A stretch of 64,000 bases of DNA from Camillea tinctor (GCA_022578605.1 MU394110.1:157026-221025); one strand, 5' to 3'; counted from the stretch's first letter, positions 47,409 to 59,525 are shown. A program made the numbers and translations. The notes: generated from the sequence alone by a model not told the origin.

Positions 47409-48683
47409 GGAAGGCTGGCCTGGTCCTGCCTCTGATCGTTGCGGTGCAATGCGATGCGATGCGATGCGAAGCGATGTAATGCTGCTAGCCAAGTCTGCCT
47501 AGGAGAGAAGGGGAAGGGGGAAAAGGGGGGCTTGGTTTAGAATGTGGTTTTGCCTTCTCAATACTCTACCTGATCTCTGTCTAGATGGGGCTGCATTGTT
47601 TTTGCTGCACAAGAGGGTTTTCTTAGGTAGTAACGGCTCGTTTTTATCAGGGAACCTCAACACCCAAATACTTATTTATTCACATTAGCTTAAGGGATGA
47701 TGGGCATAAAGGGCAGATAAAGGAGACTGTGGTTGTCTCCAAATGGTTAATGGCTTATTTGGTGTTTCTGTACATTAATTGTCTTCTTGGGGCATGGCCA
47801 AGATGGCAGCAAATTTGATTGCTTTGATAATGAAGAACAACATGATGTGCCAATGGCATCTTTGCCTCTTTCTAGTCCATCTATTTACTACCTACCCACC
47901 AACTTGCTACCTCTTTACTAGTAGTATCGTGACGGTAGATTGCTAGTGGTCTCCTCCTTGTATAGTAGTTATGCAGGATAATAACACTTTCTTTATGGGG
48001 GTTCAATCTTGGGTTATGAACAGTAGCATGGGAGTTGGAGTGTGTTGGGAGCCATCACTATATAGATAATAGATGGATGCCTTCTCTACCTAATGTTCTT
48101 GTCAAGAGGGCTAGGTTAGGTACTTGCCTAACTCATACATCTAGGTAGTTGAGTTACTAGTATGCAACTACGAGAGCCATGTAAGTACCAGCCTACATAT
48201 ATGAGGAGCATTGATTCATAACCTGTGTTTTGGTTTTCAGGTTACCCCTTTTCTCTCATACCAGATAGACTATGCATATATCCATTCCCCGTACCAATTT
48301 CTTCCCAATAACTGCAATATATAGATTACACTTAGGATATATGATTATTACACGTTATCTATCTAGGTATCCTTTGTTTGTTTATATGGTTACCAGGTTA
48401 CCTTGAGTTTGGCTGACGATAAGTGAGAAGGGCTGCTCTATCTCCACCCCTAACCCCTATTTTGTCACTACCGATAGTTACCCCAGCTACGTCTGCTACT
48501 TCTACTCCTGGATGTACACCTGCATGTACTTCTCAGGCTTCTTCTTGTTCTGGAAATTACATCCTTGGAAGGAGATGTGCACACGGGCGGCTTCCTTCCA
48601 GAGATGCAGCTGTGCACCTTCCTCTGTCACCCACGCGTTTTTCCAGATTTAGGAAAACTCTCTTTAGGAAGCGACTCGCCGCG

Positions 48684-48714
<31 letters not shown>

Positions 48715-49223
48715 CTTCTTCTTCTTCTTCTTCTTCTTCTTCTTCTTTTCCTTCCTCTGTCCCTTCCCTTTACTTTTCATTGCATACCCCAGGTAGTACT
48801 TCTACTACTTCTTCTACTGACTCCACCATCTCTACTTCTTCCATCTCTACTACTACTACAACTTCTACACCACCATCGCCATCACCACTATTACTACCAC
48901 TACCACCACCACTCACAATCATACCCACATCTGTAACCATAACCAGACCTTCTTGTTCTTCTTCTTCCCATTCTCCCATCTCTTCCCCTCTGTACCCTTC
49001 TATTATTATCACTGCCTTTGACTTGTTGTTACCACCACTAAACACCAACCAAGATCACCATAATTCACAGGAATTGTTTTCCTATTCCTCAACCAGATCC
49101 CTACACCATCAGCTTTTCTCTGTTTTCACCTACCAGCAACTGATTACAGCACCTCGTGTACCACCAACTGCATCCTCTTCTCCTGTCGTTGCTGCTTTCG
49201 CAACTTCGTCTTTGTCTTCGACT
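47409..49223. other. Intergenic and long pyrimidine-rich leader
   Basis: The 3' flank of Ubc6 has a GCGAT pentanucleotide repeat at about 47446-47480. From about 48420 to 49223 the plus strand is C/T-rich and happens to stay open in the frame of the next gene, but without an ATG. It holds a 63-nt (CTT)21 tract. It is probably a long 5' UTR. Confidence 0.55.
48685..48747. repeat. (CTT)21 microsatellite
   Basis: Twenty-one uninterrupted CTT units lie about 480 nt upstream of the start codon at 49224. Confidence 0.95.
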
Positions 49224-50631
49224 ATGGCTACTGCTGCCGTTGAGGACAATTCTCACGAGGCGCGTCAATCGCCCTCGCCTGCTCCGTCATCCCGCCCTCT
49301 GAGCCCCATACAGGAGCACGAGGTAGCCGATCACGAAAACGACTCTGATCGTGATCATGATGATGCTGCTACCCAGGATGTTTCTGACCAAGAGTCGTCC
49401 TGCTCGGATACCTCTGATGCAAGCTCTGCCGCTACGGTCCTCAACTTCCACGTTGACAGTGACGCCGTTGTTCTAGTCGAGAAAGATAGCATCAAGACTG
49501 TTTACCAGATATCCTCCTGCTCGATTGCTCTGGCCTCTCCCGTCTGGTGCGCCCTGCTCTACGGTCAAGACTCGAAGGACCGCCCTGCTAAGGGAGAGTG
49601 GTCAATCACCCTTGAAGCTGACCCCAAAGCTCTCGAGTCCATTTTCCGCATCGTTCACTACCAATTCGACCAAGTCCCTACCAGCCCCGATCTTGACGAG
49701 TTGTTCGAGATTGCTTGCCTGGTTTCGGAATGCCAATGCACCCATCTAACTTATCCCTGGGCCAGCAATTGGGTCGCATCTCTTGGGGAGCATCCCTCCC
49801 TGGCTGAGGAAGACAGCCTTTATGCGCAATGCCACAAAGCCATCTGGATCGCTTGGGTTTTCGGTGACATCAAGCTCTTCGAGAAGATGACCAACGTCCT
49901 CATTATCACCTGCAGTGTCGGTGCTGGTGGAAAACTGACCAACACAGCTGGTACTCCTCTGGATGACATGATCCTCCCTCCCGGCCTTCTGGGTAAGTAT
50001 ACCTGTCTATCTCATACCACATAAACCATTCTGTTCTATTTTTAACTTATCACTCTTATCAGATATGGTGTCCGATATTCGTATGACGGTCATTATCATG
50101 ATGCTTGAAGCTGTCGGCTTCTACATCAATCACCTTTCCTCTGGCGATCCGGACTCGAAGATTTTCTACTGTAAAGTTGGCAAAGATGTACGAGAGTGCG
50201 AGGCTATGATGCTTGGATCGGTTCTCCCCAAGCTAGTTCAGGCCAAACTGTACCCCCTCCCCAAAGGATCCGATGTCGTTCTCAGCATTTTGGATCTCAA
50301 AACCACTTTGGATCACATCAAGACTATACCCTATGTTGGTCGAGATTGGATGCCTCACAAGTCCCACGAGCCATGCTGCTTCATAGTTCGCGACCTTGTC
50401 TCTGCATGTGTCGAAAACATGCCTATCCCTCTTAAGGACGGTTACCTAGATCATCTAATCTCCCAGGCTAAGGTCTCCGGCATCCAATGCAACAACTCTT
50501 CCTACCAAGTCCTCCGTCAAGAGCATGCAAAGGGCTCTGATATCGCTAGCTCTGCGTCTTCCGAGCAAGAATCAGACGGGAATGATTCCTCAGAGAATAT
50601 AGTTGAGAGTGTGGTAGCTACGCCTGCTTAA
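49224..50631 (+). CDS. BTB/POZ-like domain protein
   Basis: Two exons (49224-49992, 50063-50631; intron 70 nt) encode 445 aa. The start is the first ATG of the frame (MATAAVEDNSHEARQ); the frame is open for 267 more codons upstream without ATG. The first 80 residues are acidic and Ser-rich. Then comes a BTB-like fold: TVLNFHVDSDAVVLVEKDSI, YQISSCSIALASPVWCALLYG and WSITLEADPKALESIFRIVHYQ, followed by a helical segment (ELFEIACLVSECQC). This pattern is common in a large fungal BTB family of unknown function. The C-terminal half has cysteine-rich parts (HEPCCFIVRDLVSACVENMP) and a short acidic Ser-rich tail. It may be an adaptor for cullin-3 ligases or a scaffold; that is inference. Confidence 0.8.
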
Positions 50632-52208
50632 ATAAGTAGACAGTGTTCACTCATCAAGAGCTTGCGAGGGGGAAGACGACGGAACTTGTACCATGAAATT
50701 TGCTTTTGACATCTCGAGTTCCTGGTCCGATCATTTCGTGTGGGGAATTTGCTTGATACATTTGTCAGGGGAGCGCTCCATTGCTGGTTGCGATGTTCAC
50801 TACGGTCACGTATTGTTGATAGATAAATTAATGTCTCTTCTTTACTACCTATTCTTTTGTGATTACTTGGGATGCTTAACCTAACTATCGCACTTTTATT
50901 TGATAAAGTCCCTCGTAAAGCTCCTTGTTCTATTGGTTATTGAAGCTGCCTTCCTCAATTCAAGCTCACTATTATTTCTTTCTCGCATATACTCCCCCCC
51001 CCCCCGAATTACTGCTGTATTATTTGAAGGCCCAGGCATGTGAACTTTCTTTCGCTTTTGTTTAGCACTGTACTGTACACATATTACTAAAGGCGTTATC
51101 CTGGAAGATAATATCCTGTTTCTCTAAATTCTTTGTTTGTATCATGATAGCAAAAGGAATGTCTATGCATATCTTAAGAGAGGAGTGCTGCCCCCTTGCC
51201 ACGTAAACCATGTCCAGGTTATACCAATGAAATCTTGATATTGACACCACTTGTAGTCAAGCAAACTACGGCAAAACGGCAATAGGTCATGAACGCCCCC
51301 CCCTCCGGATCCCCCCGCTCGAGAACCGGTCACTTCACGCCGAGAGCCAAGACTCGCCGCTGATTCTGAGCCATGCGACGAGAGTCTTGGAAAACGAATG
51401 CGATAGAAACATGTGGCATTTTCTCTTCCCATTTGAAGCTCGTGCATATTCCTTGGGACTTGTAACTGTAAGAGTATAATCTTGAATCTTGTTTCTATCA
51501 TGGCGCTCCCTTCACCAAACGAGCAAAGGTCGCTAATAAAGCAGCGTTGTCTCGCATCCAGACCGATGAGTATTTAGGACCACCATAATATACTAATGCG
51601 GCGACTTCGGACTCTCCAAATTAATTAATTACCCCTCACAGATTATCTTGCCTTATATGCCGGCCGGTCTGTGTGGAGTGCATCGCGGCCCTACATCCGA
51701 TGGTATAAGTCCATCCGGGGAAGGTAGTATTAAGTACCCCCTATGTAAAAAAGGAGGTGCCAGCAACCTAGATTAGATGTAAATATGTACAAAGATATGT
51801 GTATAATCGTAACGTAAGTTTCTTGGTTTTAGTCAAAATATAGGTAAAGCTCGCGGATATGAAAAACGCAAGTGGTTATAGAGATGTGAGGCGATCGAGT
51901 ATTCGCCTCTGGAAAGGACACCGCTTTTTGTAGACCACCTGATGTATGACGATGATAGAATAACCGCCAAGTGCTGGGATATCTTAATGCTGTTATTCTA
52001 CTGGAATAAACAGTCATAAACATGATCATTCAATCGATAGAGAGAGAGCGCCAAGAGTACTCCGCCTCTCGTGGCCCTGCTTGGCTGCTTGGCTTCCGAC
52101 CAGGCCCCTTTCGACGTCCCGAGGAACCGTTCTCGCGGGCCTATATCTAAAGGGATCCTCTCGGGCCCCCTTTTCGAATCTTCTCACCCATCGTTTTGCA
52201 ATATAGTT
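50632..52208. other. Intergenic region
   Basis: Promoter side of the ATPase and 3' flank of the BTB-like gene. There is a poly-C run near 50995-51004. Short open frames on the minus strand at 51060-51500 and 51829-52029 show no domain and are not supported. Confidence 0.55.
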
Positions 52209-55200
52209 ATGACGAACCCCATCGCTGCCGCCCCCACCGACGAGCCTCCTCACACAATCCCCATCGAGAGTCTCGAACGCCTCCTAGCGACCAACCGCAG
52301 CAATGGCCTCGACAGCTCTGAAGCCACCCGAAGGTTGGAAGCCCACGGCCCCAACAAAGTTGAGGGCGCGAAGGGTCTATCGGTATGGAAAATTCTCCTA
52401 AGGCAGGTCTCCAACAGCTTGACCTTAGTCCTCGTCATTGTCATGGCAATATCCTTCGGTATCGATGATTTTATCGAAGGTGGCGTCATTGCCGCAGTTA
52501 TTCTGCTAAATATCGTCGTAGGGTACGTAAATTATTCGTATACATATATATATATATTGACTTAACTACCCATATACCTATTCTTCATAATACGTGAAAT
52601 CTATAGCTAAACCTTTTTTGCATATTTCACCTTTTATGCATGTAGACTCGTGCAGGACTACCGCGCTGAACAGACAATCCAATCACTTTATGCTCTATCA
52701 GCCCCTACCTGTAAGGTGGTCCGCTCGGGCCGCGTAGAGACGATCAGGGCAGAATCTTTGGTGAAAGGAGATGTCGTCAGCATTAATGTGGGCGACATCG
52801 TGCCGGCGGACCTTCGTCTCGTCGACGGGCTGAACCTGTCTACCGACGAAGCACTCCTGACCGGCGAGTCTTTGCCCATCAGCAAGCATCCCGAGCTAGT
52901 TCTACGTGAAGCAGATGTTCCCCTCGGCGACAGGGTAAACATGCTGTATTCCGCCAGCACGGTCACCCGTGGCCGTGGAACAGGCATCGTAACGGCCACG
53001 GGGATGTCCACCGAGGTGGGGAAGATTGCGGAGCTGCTCCGAGCCAATCCTAACCCCGATGCGGATGCATCTTGGTTGGCTAGCTACGGGAGACGCGTGA
53101 AAGCAGGCACTCGCAGTATTCTGGGCTTGGATGGCACTCCTCTGCAGGTAAAGCTGAGCAAATTTGCTCTTCTGCTATTCGCACTGGCAATCCTCCTCGT
53201 GATTATCGTATTCTCCGTCAGCCGATGGCAGATCGACGACGAAGTGCTCATCTATGGCATCTGCGTCGGTGTAGCCGTCATTCCCGAGTCCCTCATCGCT
53301 GTGCTCACTATAAGCATGGCTGTGGGAACGAAAGCTATGGCTAAAGGGAATGTCATTGTTAGAAAACTGTCGGCCCTCGAGGCCGTGGGTGGTGTGACCA
53401 GTATCTGCTCCGACAAAACTGGCACCCTCACTCAGGGTAAGATGATTACTCGCAAGATCTGGCTCCAGGATGGTTCCACGGCGACGGTGGAGGCCTGCAC
53501 ACACCCCTACGACCCGTGTAGCGGAACGGTGACTTGGGGAGAAGCAAAGGCCCCGAGCCCTCAGGACTCCCTCTCCTCCATCTCGCGGATGCCCCCTGGT
53601 GCAAAGAAATTTATTGAATGCATCTCGCTCTGCAATAACGCTAGCGTAACAGACGGCAAATCGTCTACCACCGCGATGGCCGCCGAAGACACGGTCGAGA
53701 CCTCTACGACCTCGACCGCCGTACCTTCGAGCTGGACCGCCGTCGGAGAACCTACCGAGATCGCCCTCCAGGTGTTCGCCATGCGCTTCGGCATGAGCAA
53801 AGCCACCGTTTCTCACAACAGCCGCCTCCTTGCAGAACACCCGTTCGATTCGTCGTGCAAGCGTATGACAGTCGTCTACTCGACGCCCAACGCCGGCTCC
53901 AACTCCGTGGATGTGTACACCAAAGGCGCGCTGGAGATGATCCTCCCCCTACTTGACGCCTCGGACGAAGTCAAAGCCGAATTCACCGCCAAGGCGGAGG
54001 CCCTCGCCGCCGAGGGCCTGCGCGTGCTCTGCATCGCGTACAAGTCCGCCCCCGCCGATGACCTCCTGCTCAAGGATAACGATGATAACGACAAGGCGCG
54101 CGAGGCAGCCGAGAGCAACCTAAAGCCCCTCGGCCTCGCGGGCCTGTACGACCCCCCTCGCCTGGAGACCGCCGAGGCCGTGCGGCGCTGTAAACGCGCC
54201 GGCATCTCGGTCCACATGCTCACGGGCGACCACATCAAGACAGCCACCGCGATCGCGCACGAGGTCGGGATCCTCGGCCACGGCGCGGACGCGGATAGCT
54301 TGATGATGACCACAACTACTACCACCACTACTACTGATAACAACAATACCAATCCTAACGACAACAACAACGACAACAACAACTGGGCCACCATGCCAGC
54401 ATCCACCTTCGACGCCCTAACCGACTCCCAAGTCGACGCGCTTCCGCGCCTGCCCCTCGTGCTCGCCCGCTGCAGCCCCTCGACCAAGGTGCGCATGGTG
54501 GAAGCCGTGCACCGGCGCGGTGGCTTCTGCGCCATGACGGGCGACGGGGTCAACGACTCGCCGGCGCTGCGGAAGGCGGACGTGGGGATCGCGATGGGCG
54601 GCGGGGGCGGGAGCGACGTCGCGAAGGAGGCGGCGGATATGGTGCTTACGGATGATAACTTCGCGTCGATCGTGACGGCGGTTAGGGAGGGGAGGAGGTT
54701 GTTTGATAACATACAGAAGGTGGGAATTCTCCCCCCCTTTTTTTTTTCTGCCCCTTTTTTACTTTACTTGCCCCCCCTCTCTCCCCTCCTTTTTTTTTTC
54801 TCTTGTCAATATGGTGTTGCAGTAGAAAAAGAAAAAAGGAAAACAGCATAAGCCATGCTAACCACAAACCCGCAAGCGGCTAACCGCCCACCACTACAAT
54901 AGTTCCTGCTGCACCTGCTCATCTCCAACGTAGCCCAAGTGCTGCTGCTCCTCATCGGGCTCTCCTTCCGCGACGCCGACGGCCAATCCGTGTTTCCCCT
55001 GTCGCCCATCGAGATCCTCTGGGCCAACCTCATCACCTCGTCGTTCCTCGCCCTCGGCCTCGGCCTCGAGGACGCCCAGCCCGACATCATGCGCCGCCCC
55101 CCGCACGACCTGCGCGTCGGCGTCTTCACCCCCGAGCTCGTCGCGGACAAGATGGCCTACGGCGCGTTTATGGGCGTGATCTGCATCGCGGCGTTCGCGG

Positions 55201-55793
55201 TGGTGGTGTACGGGCCGGCGGAGCAGGGCCGGGAGGCGGTCACGGGCCGCCTGGGCAGGGAGTGTAATGCTGGGTTTGGGGAGGCCTGCGATCGCGTGTT
55301 CCGCGCGCGCGCGACGACGTACGCGACGCTGAGCTTCCTGCTGCTGGTTACGGCGTGGGAGGTGAAGCACCTCCGGAGGTCGCTGTTTAATATGTACCCC
55401 GATGCGCCTACCGCTACTTCTGCTGCGGAGGCTGTTCATGATGGAAATGGGAACGGAAGTGCAAATAGCAATAGCAATGAAAAGATGGAAGACAACAAGA
55501 AAAAGAAGATAGGATGGTCATCGTGGGGGCTCTCCGTGCTCCCCACGGTCTGGCGGAATAGGTTCCTGTTCTGGGCTGTGGCGGCCGGGTTCTTTGTCAC
55601 GTTCCCCGTCGTGTACATTCCGTACGTCAATGAGGAGGTATTCAAGCATAAGGGGATCGGCTGGGAGTGGGGGGTCGTCGCTGCGGGTGTAGTGGTGTAC
55701 ATCGCGCTCGTGGAGGGGTGGAAGGCTGGGAAGAGGAGAAAGGGGGTAGGCGCATCGGATGGAAAGGGAGAGGGGGGAGTGAGTGGAGTCTAG
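52209..55793 (+). CDS. ENA1: P-type ATPase, ENA-type (IID) sodium/potassium exporter
   Basis: Three exons (52209-52522, 52646-54719, 54903-55793) encode 1,092 aa, the usual ENA size. It has the N-terminal cation-ATPase segment (IESLERLLATN...EATRRLEAHGPNKVE), the actuator motif LLTGESLPIS, the membrane motif VAVIPESLIAVLTISMAVG, and the phosphorylation motif ICSDKTGTLTQGKM with Asp361. Next come KGALEMILPL in the nucleotide domain, and the hinge GDGVNDSPALRKADVGIAMG. The C-terminal membrane part begins FLLHLLISNVAQVLLLLIG. SDKTGTLTQGKM is characteristic of the ENA group, which exports Na+ or K+ (Li+) across the plasma membrane at high salt or alkaline pH. A Thr/Asn-rich low-complexity insert interrupts the P-domain side (see findings). 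A Ca2+-ATPase is a less likely reading. Confidence 0.92.
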
Positions 55794-56633
55794 GTGTTGT
55801 AGTTGCGGTAGTGGAAGTGGCAGTCGAGTGATGGGGAGAATGGAAAAGGAGAGAGAAGGGAGTAAAAGGAGGGGATATGCGAAAATATGAGTTGATGCTA
55901 CATCTGGAGATTATGGACAACATAATCGCTAATGGATGATTAAGGGGCTAACAGACTGGCAAGCTAGGAAGCTGATGTATTGGGCTGATTTTTAAGCTTC
56001 TTTTTTTTTCTTCGTCTCTCCTTTTACCCGGTTTGCTATTCTCTTTGAAAGTAGTATGCTTTCAGCCGCTCCTTATATCTGGTCTTGCGATTGCTTGATA
56101 CAATAGTATGTATATAAGAAATGAAAGTTTTGGACGAGGGAAAGAAGGAGGAGGAAATAAGGGAGGGAAGCAGTTTATGACTGACCTCAAGATGAATGGA
56201 TTTGAAACTATGAACATGTTTCCATATTTTACAAAGTATAGGATAAAATAATACACACTCGTTTTTTCTATCTATAGTGTGTTGTAACTAATGAGGTCAT
56301 CATCAATCTTGTTTTGGCGATACGATGATATGTTGTGATTGCTGTCATAGCGATGAATATACTCCCTAGCACATGGTTTGAAGGAAGTATTACTACCGGT
56401 TCATATATATTATGGCTGCGGGATGGGTAAGTTTGGAAAGCTGGGTACCTGTAAAATATTCACCGTATATGTAGAAGATTTATGATTGTACATATAGAAG
56501 GGTGAGGTAACGAAAATGATACAAATTTGGGATTATATAGGTATGCTTTTTTATATACAGCATGAGAGTTATGTTTATACATGTACATAAGGGCTAAAGG
56601 GGAAAGGGGAAAGGGGAAAGGGGGAAGACAAAC
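55794..56633. other. Intergenic between convergent genes
   Basis: 3' flanks of the ATPase and of the amidohydrolase. AT-rich, with an AAAGGGG repeat near 56596-56624. No gene is seen. Confidence 0.55.
56596..56624. repeat. (AAAGGGG)n short tandem repeat
   Basis: About four 7-bp units directly beside the stop codon of the amidohydrolase gene. Confidence 0.85.
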
Positions 56634-58265
56634 TTAAGAAGACGCATCAAAGACTTTCTTCCCTTCGAACCAAGTCTGCGCAATCTTAGCCTGCAGAAGC
56701 TTCTCAGGGTCCCAGTCCATGTCCACGACCGCAAAGTCAGCCATACGGCCCGCCTCGAGCTTCCCAGCCCACCTCTCAGCAAAGCAGCTGTACGCGGCTC
56801 CCTCCGTAGCCGCAGACACAGCGGCCGCGAACCCAAGCGCGAACTCCGGGTTCATCCTATCCGTCAGTTCCGGCTCCCGCGCCGACCGCCGGGTCGTTGC
56901 CGTGTACAGGTTCCTTAGCGGCGCATGCGGCGCTGTCGGTGCATCAGACCCTAGCGCCAGCACCGCGCCCCCCTCGGCGAACTCGGAATATGCGAACGCG
57001 CGCTTGCACCGCTTGGGCCCCAGCAACTTAGGCCACGCACGCAGGATCGCCGGGTCGGCATGCACGGGCTGTATCGAGGCCGTTATGCCAAGTGCTCCTA
57101 GGCGCTTCGCATCTTCAGGGGATGCAAGCTCGAGATGTTCGATCCGGTGACGCCGTCCTGGAGTCCCGTGTGCTTCTAGGGCGTCGATGGCGACCCGGAC
57201 CGTAGCGTCGCCGATGGCGTGTAGAGCGCACTGCAAACCCGCAGAATCGGCGTGCGCAACAACGGGACTAAGTTGTTCGAGGGACCAGATAGGATCACAA
57301 GAGAGTCCGTTCGATGTGTATGGCTCTGCGAGCCCGGCCGTGCAACCGTCTATGATGCCGTCACCAATAACCTTGATGCCGACTACGCGGCACCCCGGGC
57401 TTGTCTCCGTGCTGAACTGCTTGCTCAGCTCGATCGCGCGATCCACTTGCGCGAGGTTTTCAGCCGTCGTCTTCCGCGGCGTGATGAGCCAGTGCACAGC
57501 AAAACGGATAGGTAAGGAGGCCCCCTCTCCCTCTTCCCGCCGACGTAGCTCCTGCAGTGCCTCCCATCCGTTCTCGTCCATCGCCATCTCCACTAGCCCC
57601 GTGTAGCCCGCCGCGTTGTAAGCCTCCACGGCCCCTCGCAGCGCCGCGAGCTTCTCCTCCATCGGCGCCATACGCGCAAGGTGTGGCCACACGATCGTTA
57701 CGGCCGCGGCCTCGGAGAGGAGCCCCGAAGCCCGCCCATCTGCCCCTCGGTGGATCGCCCCGCCCTCGGGGTCCAGCAGGTCGTGCGCTCCCATCTCCTC
57801 CAGTGCTGCACTATTACACCACGTCGAGTGCAGGTCCTTAGAGTCGATGTAGATAGGCCGCGGGTCTATGTCGTCAATCATGCTTGCGAGGGCTTCGCCC
57901 CCGGTCATCGAGTGCATCCACCCTTTGCACATGATGCGCGCTGCTGTCGGATGCGCGACCGCGTGGGCCCGGATCGCTTCCCGGATGTCCGATAGGTTGC
58001 GGCATGATTCTAGCCCGGCCTTTTGGAGTGACTGGCCTAGCATCAGGAGGTGCATGTGGCCGTCTACGAAACCCGGTAGAACTACGTGCCCGCCTAGATC
58101 ATGTCTGGTAGTGGTAGCAGAGACATTTTTGATTGCCTCATCGCTAAGGGAGCCGACGTGCAAAATGTGCCCCGAGACGTCGACCAGCATGCACTCGGCG
58201 AAAGAGTGGTCCTCACCCTTCGGCCCCGATTGGAAGAAGCGTCCGTTATGAAATAGGGTCGCCAT
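56634..58265 (-). CDS. Amidohydrolase, YtcJ-like (AMP deaminase/urease superfamily)
   Basis: Single exon, 543 aa. The N-terminal beta-sandwich strand (TLFHNGRFFQSGPKG) and VVLPGFVDGHMHLLM (metal His70 and His72) are typical of YtcJ-type amidohydrolases. Other parts: CKGWMHSMTGGEAL, VGIKVIGDGIIDGCT, HAIGDATVRVAIDALE (a further metal His), RIEHLELASPEDAKRL, and the catalytic Asp in LALGSDAPTAPHAPLRNLY. The C-terminus returns to the beta-sandwich (GRMADFAVVDMDWD). Family members hydrolyse amide bonds such as N-substituted formamides; the substrate here is unknown. No signal peptide is seen, so it is probably cytosolic. The ATG at 58265 is the natural start, since the frame opens there with MATLFHNGRFF. 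Confidence 0.9.
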   Translation of the reverse strand: MATLFHNGRFFQSGPKGEDHSFAECMLVDVSGHILHVGSLSDEAIKNVSATTTRHDLGGHVVLPGFVDGHMHLLMLGQSLQKAGLESCRNLSDIREAIRAHAVAHPTAARIMCKGWMHSMTGGEALASMIDDIDPRPIYIDSKDLHSTWCNSAALEEMGAHDLLDPEGGAIHRGADGRASGLLSEAAAVTIVWPHLARMAPMEEKLAALRGAVEAYNAAGYTGLVEMAMDENGWEALQELRRREEGEGASLPIRFAVHWLITPRKTTAENLAQVDRAIELSKQFSTETSPGCRVVGIKVIGDGIIDGCTAGLAEPYTSNGLSCDPIWSLEQLSPVVAHADSAGLQCALHAIGDATVRVAIDALEAHGTPGRRHRIEHLELASPEDAKRLGALGITASIQPVHADPAILRAWPKLLGPKRCKRAFAYSEFAEGGAVLALGSDAPTAPHAPLRNLYTATTRRSAREPELTDRMNPEFALGFAAAVSAATEGAAYSCFAERWAGKLEAGRMADFAVVDMDWDPEKLLQAKIAQTWFEGKKVFDASS

Positions 58266-58899
58266 GGTGTTTAGTTGCCCCTGTCAAGATGTATAGGTAG
58301 CTAGCCAAGGTAGGTAGTTATATAGCAGTACATGAATTATTGACGATATGTTATGCTTGTGTATATATATAGACAAGTAAGTCGATCCGGAGTAGGCAGG
58401 TCTTAACGCCACCACATACCACTCCGATCCGGTTCCATTCCTCCCTCTACACACCACGTTCGCCGATCACGGAATGCCCGCCGAGAGCCAAGATAGTGTC
58501 TAAGTTAGTTCTCTTAGACACAAGCTTTAGATTTTAGTATTATTCCTATAATAGCAGGAGATAAGAGTTACAATAATCTTGTGTTGGGTTTTGAACTGTC
58601 ATGGATATAAAATGCTTGGGGGGTGGAACTACACATACAGTAAGCATATCATAGCAATATGAGTTCATCACAAGCTTTATATATTCCCAATTTTTTGGTT
58701 TCCCTGGTTTTCAGAAAGCCGAGTTTGAATTGGCGTTCTACAATGTCACATTAACCCCAAATCAGTTTCAATATGCGGTATTTCCTAGTTTACTGCTGAT
58801 ATAATTTATTCTCCGCCCAGCTATTTTATGATCCTATTTGAAGCCTAATGAGGTACATTCTTTGGTCCCCAAATAAAACTTGAGATCACCCACTGGGTT
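58266..58899. other. Intergenic region
   Basis: Promoter of the amidohydrolase and 3' flank of the CBM18 gene. CGGAGT near 58389 and ACTCCG near 58422 form a short inverted pair, which could be a zinc-cluster site but is weak. No gene is seen. Confidence 0.5.
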
Positions 58900-59406
58900 T
58901 CAAGCGCAAATTCCATAGTTTGCCTGACAACCATTGGCGGCATCGCAGTGAGCCGTCGTGTTCCCGCAGTAGCCCCTGAGCAAGTCAATACTCTGAGATT
59001 CATATAATTACTGTTCACCAGGGAGCGAATATGAATTAACATGAAAAATGAAGATTACTTACGCAACTGAGCAGCATGTATAACCTTCTCCTGGGCAGAC
59101 GTAACCGAATTCTCCAGCGCCCTCCGTTCCACATGTCCCGTCTGGAGAGATCGTGGTCCCGTCTACCGGTTCGACACACGCAGCCGTGTCGTTCGAGTAT
59201 GTTGCTTGACATCCCACTGACGTGAGGCAGAACTCGTCTGTAGAGCCGCAGTATCCATTGACGGAGCAGCACTTAAGATCGCCTGGGCAAGTATATCCGT
59301 TGTTAGCGCCGCCGTTCTCCATACCACAGCTTCCGTCGGGGGAGACATCGGACCAGGCCGTTGTAGCCAGGATGGTGACTACAAACTTCGATGCGAGACT
59401 CAGCAT
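58900..59406 (-). CDS. Small secreted chitin-binding protein (two CBM18/hevein-like domains)
   Basis: Two exons (59406-59063, 58975-58900; intron 87 nt) encode 139 aa. The N-terminus is a signal peptide (MLSLASKFVVTILATTAWSD). Two hevein-like modules follow, each starting after a DG(S/T)CG motif: CGMENGGANNGYTC...CCSVNGYCGS and CGTEGAGEFGYVC...CCSVAGYCGN. The second module is completed only by the second exon, which supplies its last Cys residues (ending NYGICA). The CCSxxGYCG core is the canonical chitin-binding type 1 signature. No enzymatic domain is attached. Such small CBM18 proteins coat hyphal chitin or scavenge fragments, and some act as effectors; the role here is inferred. A TATA-like box is at 59516-59525. 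Confidence 0.88.
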
Positions 59407-59515
59407 TTTGGAAATTGATTACGCAGATATAGAAACTGAGTTAAAAGTATTTTAAGATTTATGAAGTTGAGATGCATAAGTCCAGGTGATCAACACTAGA
59501 CCGATCTTAGTCTAT

Positions 59516-59525
59516 CTTATATATA
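59516..59525 (-). promoter_or_regulatory. TATA box of the CBM18 gene
   Basis: TATATATAAG on the minus strand, 110 nt upstream of the ATG. The spacing suits a leader of about 75 nt. Confidence 0.45.

Noticed and set aside
48565..48936. Leu-rich open frame across the (CTT)n tract
   Set aside because: Poly-Leu is simply another frame of the CTT repeat; no coding evidence.
51163..51501. 112-codon minus-strand frame
   Set aside because: No domain, no splice partners and atypical composition for a gene.
53876..54712. 278-codon open frame on the minus strand
   Set aside because: Antisense shadow of the ENA-type ATPase P domain.
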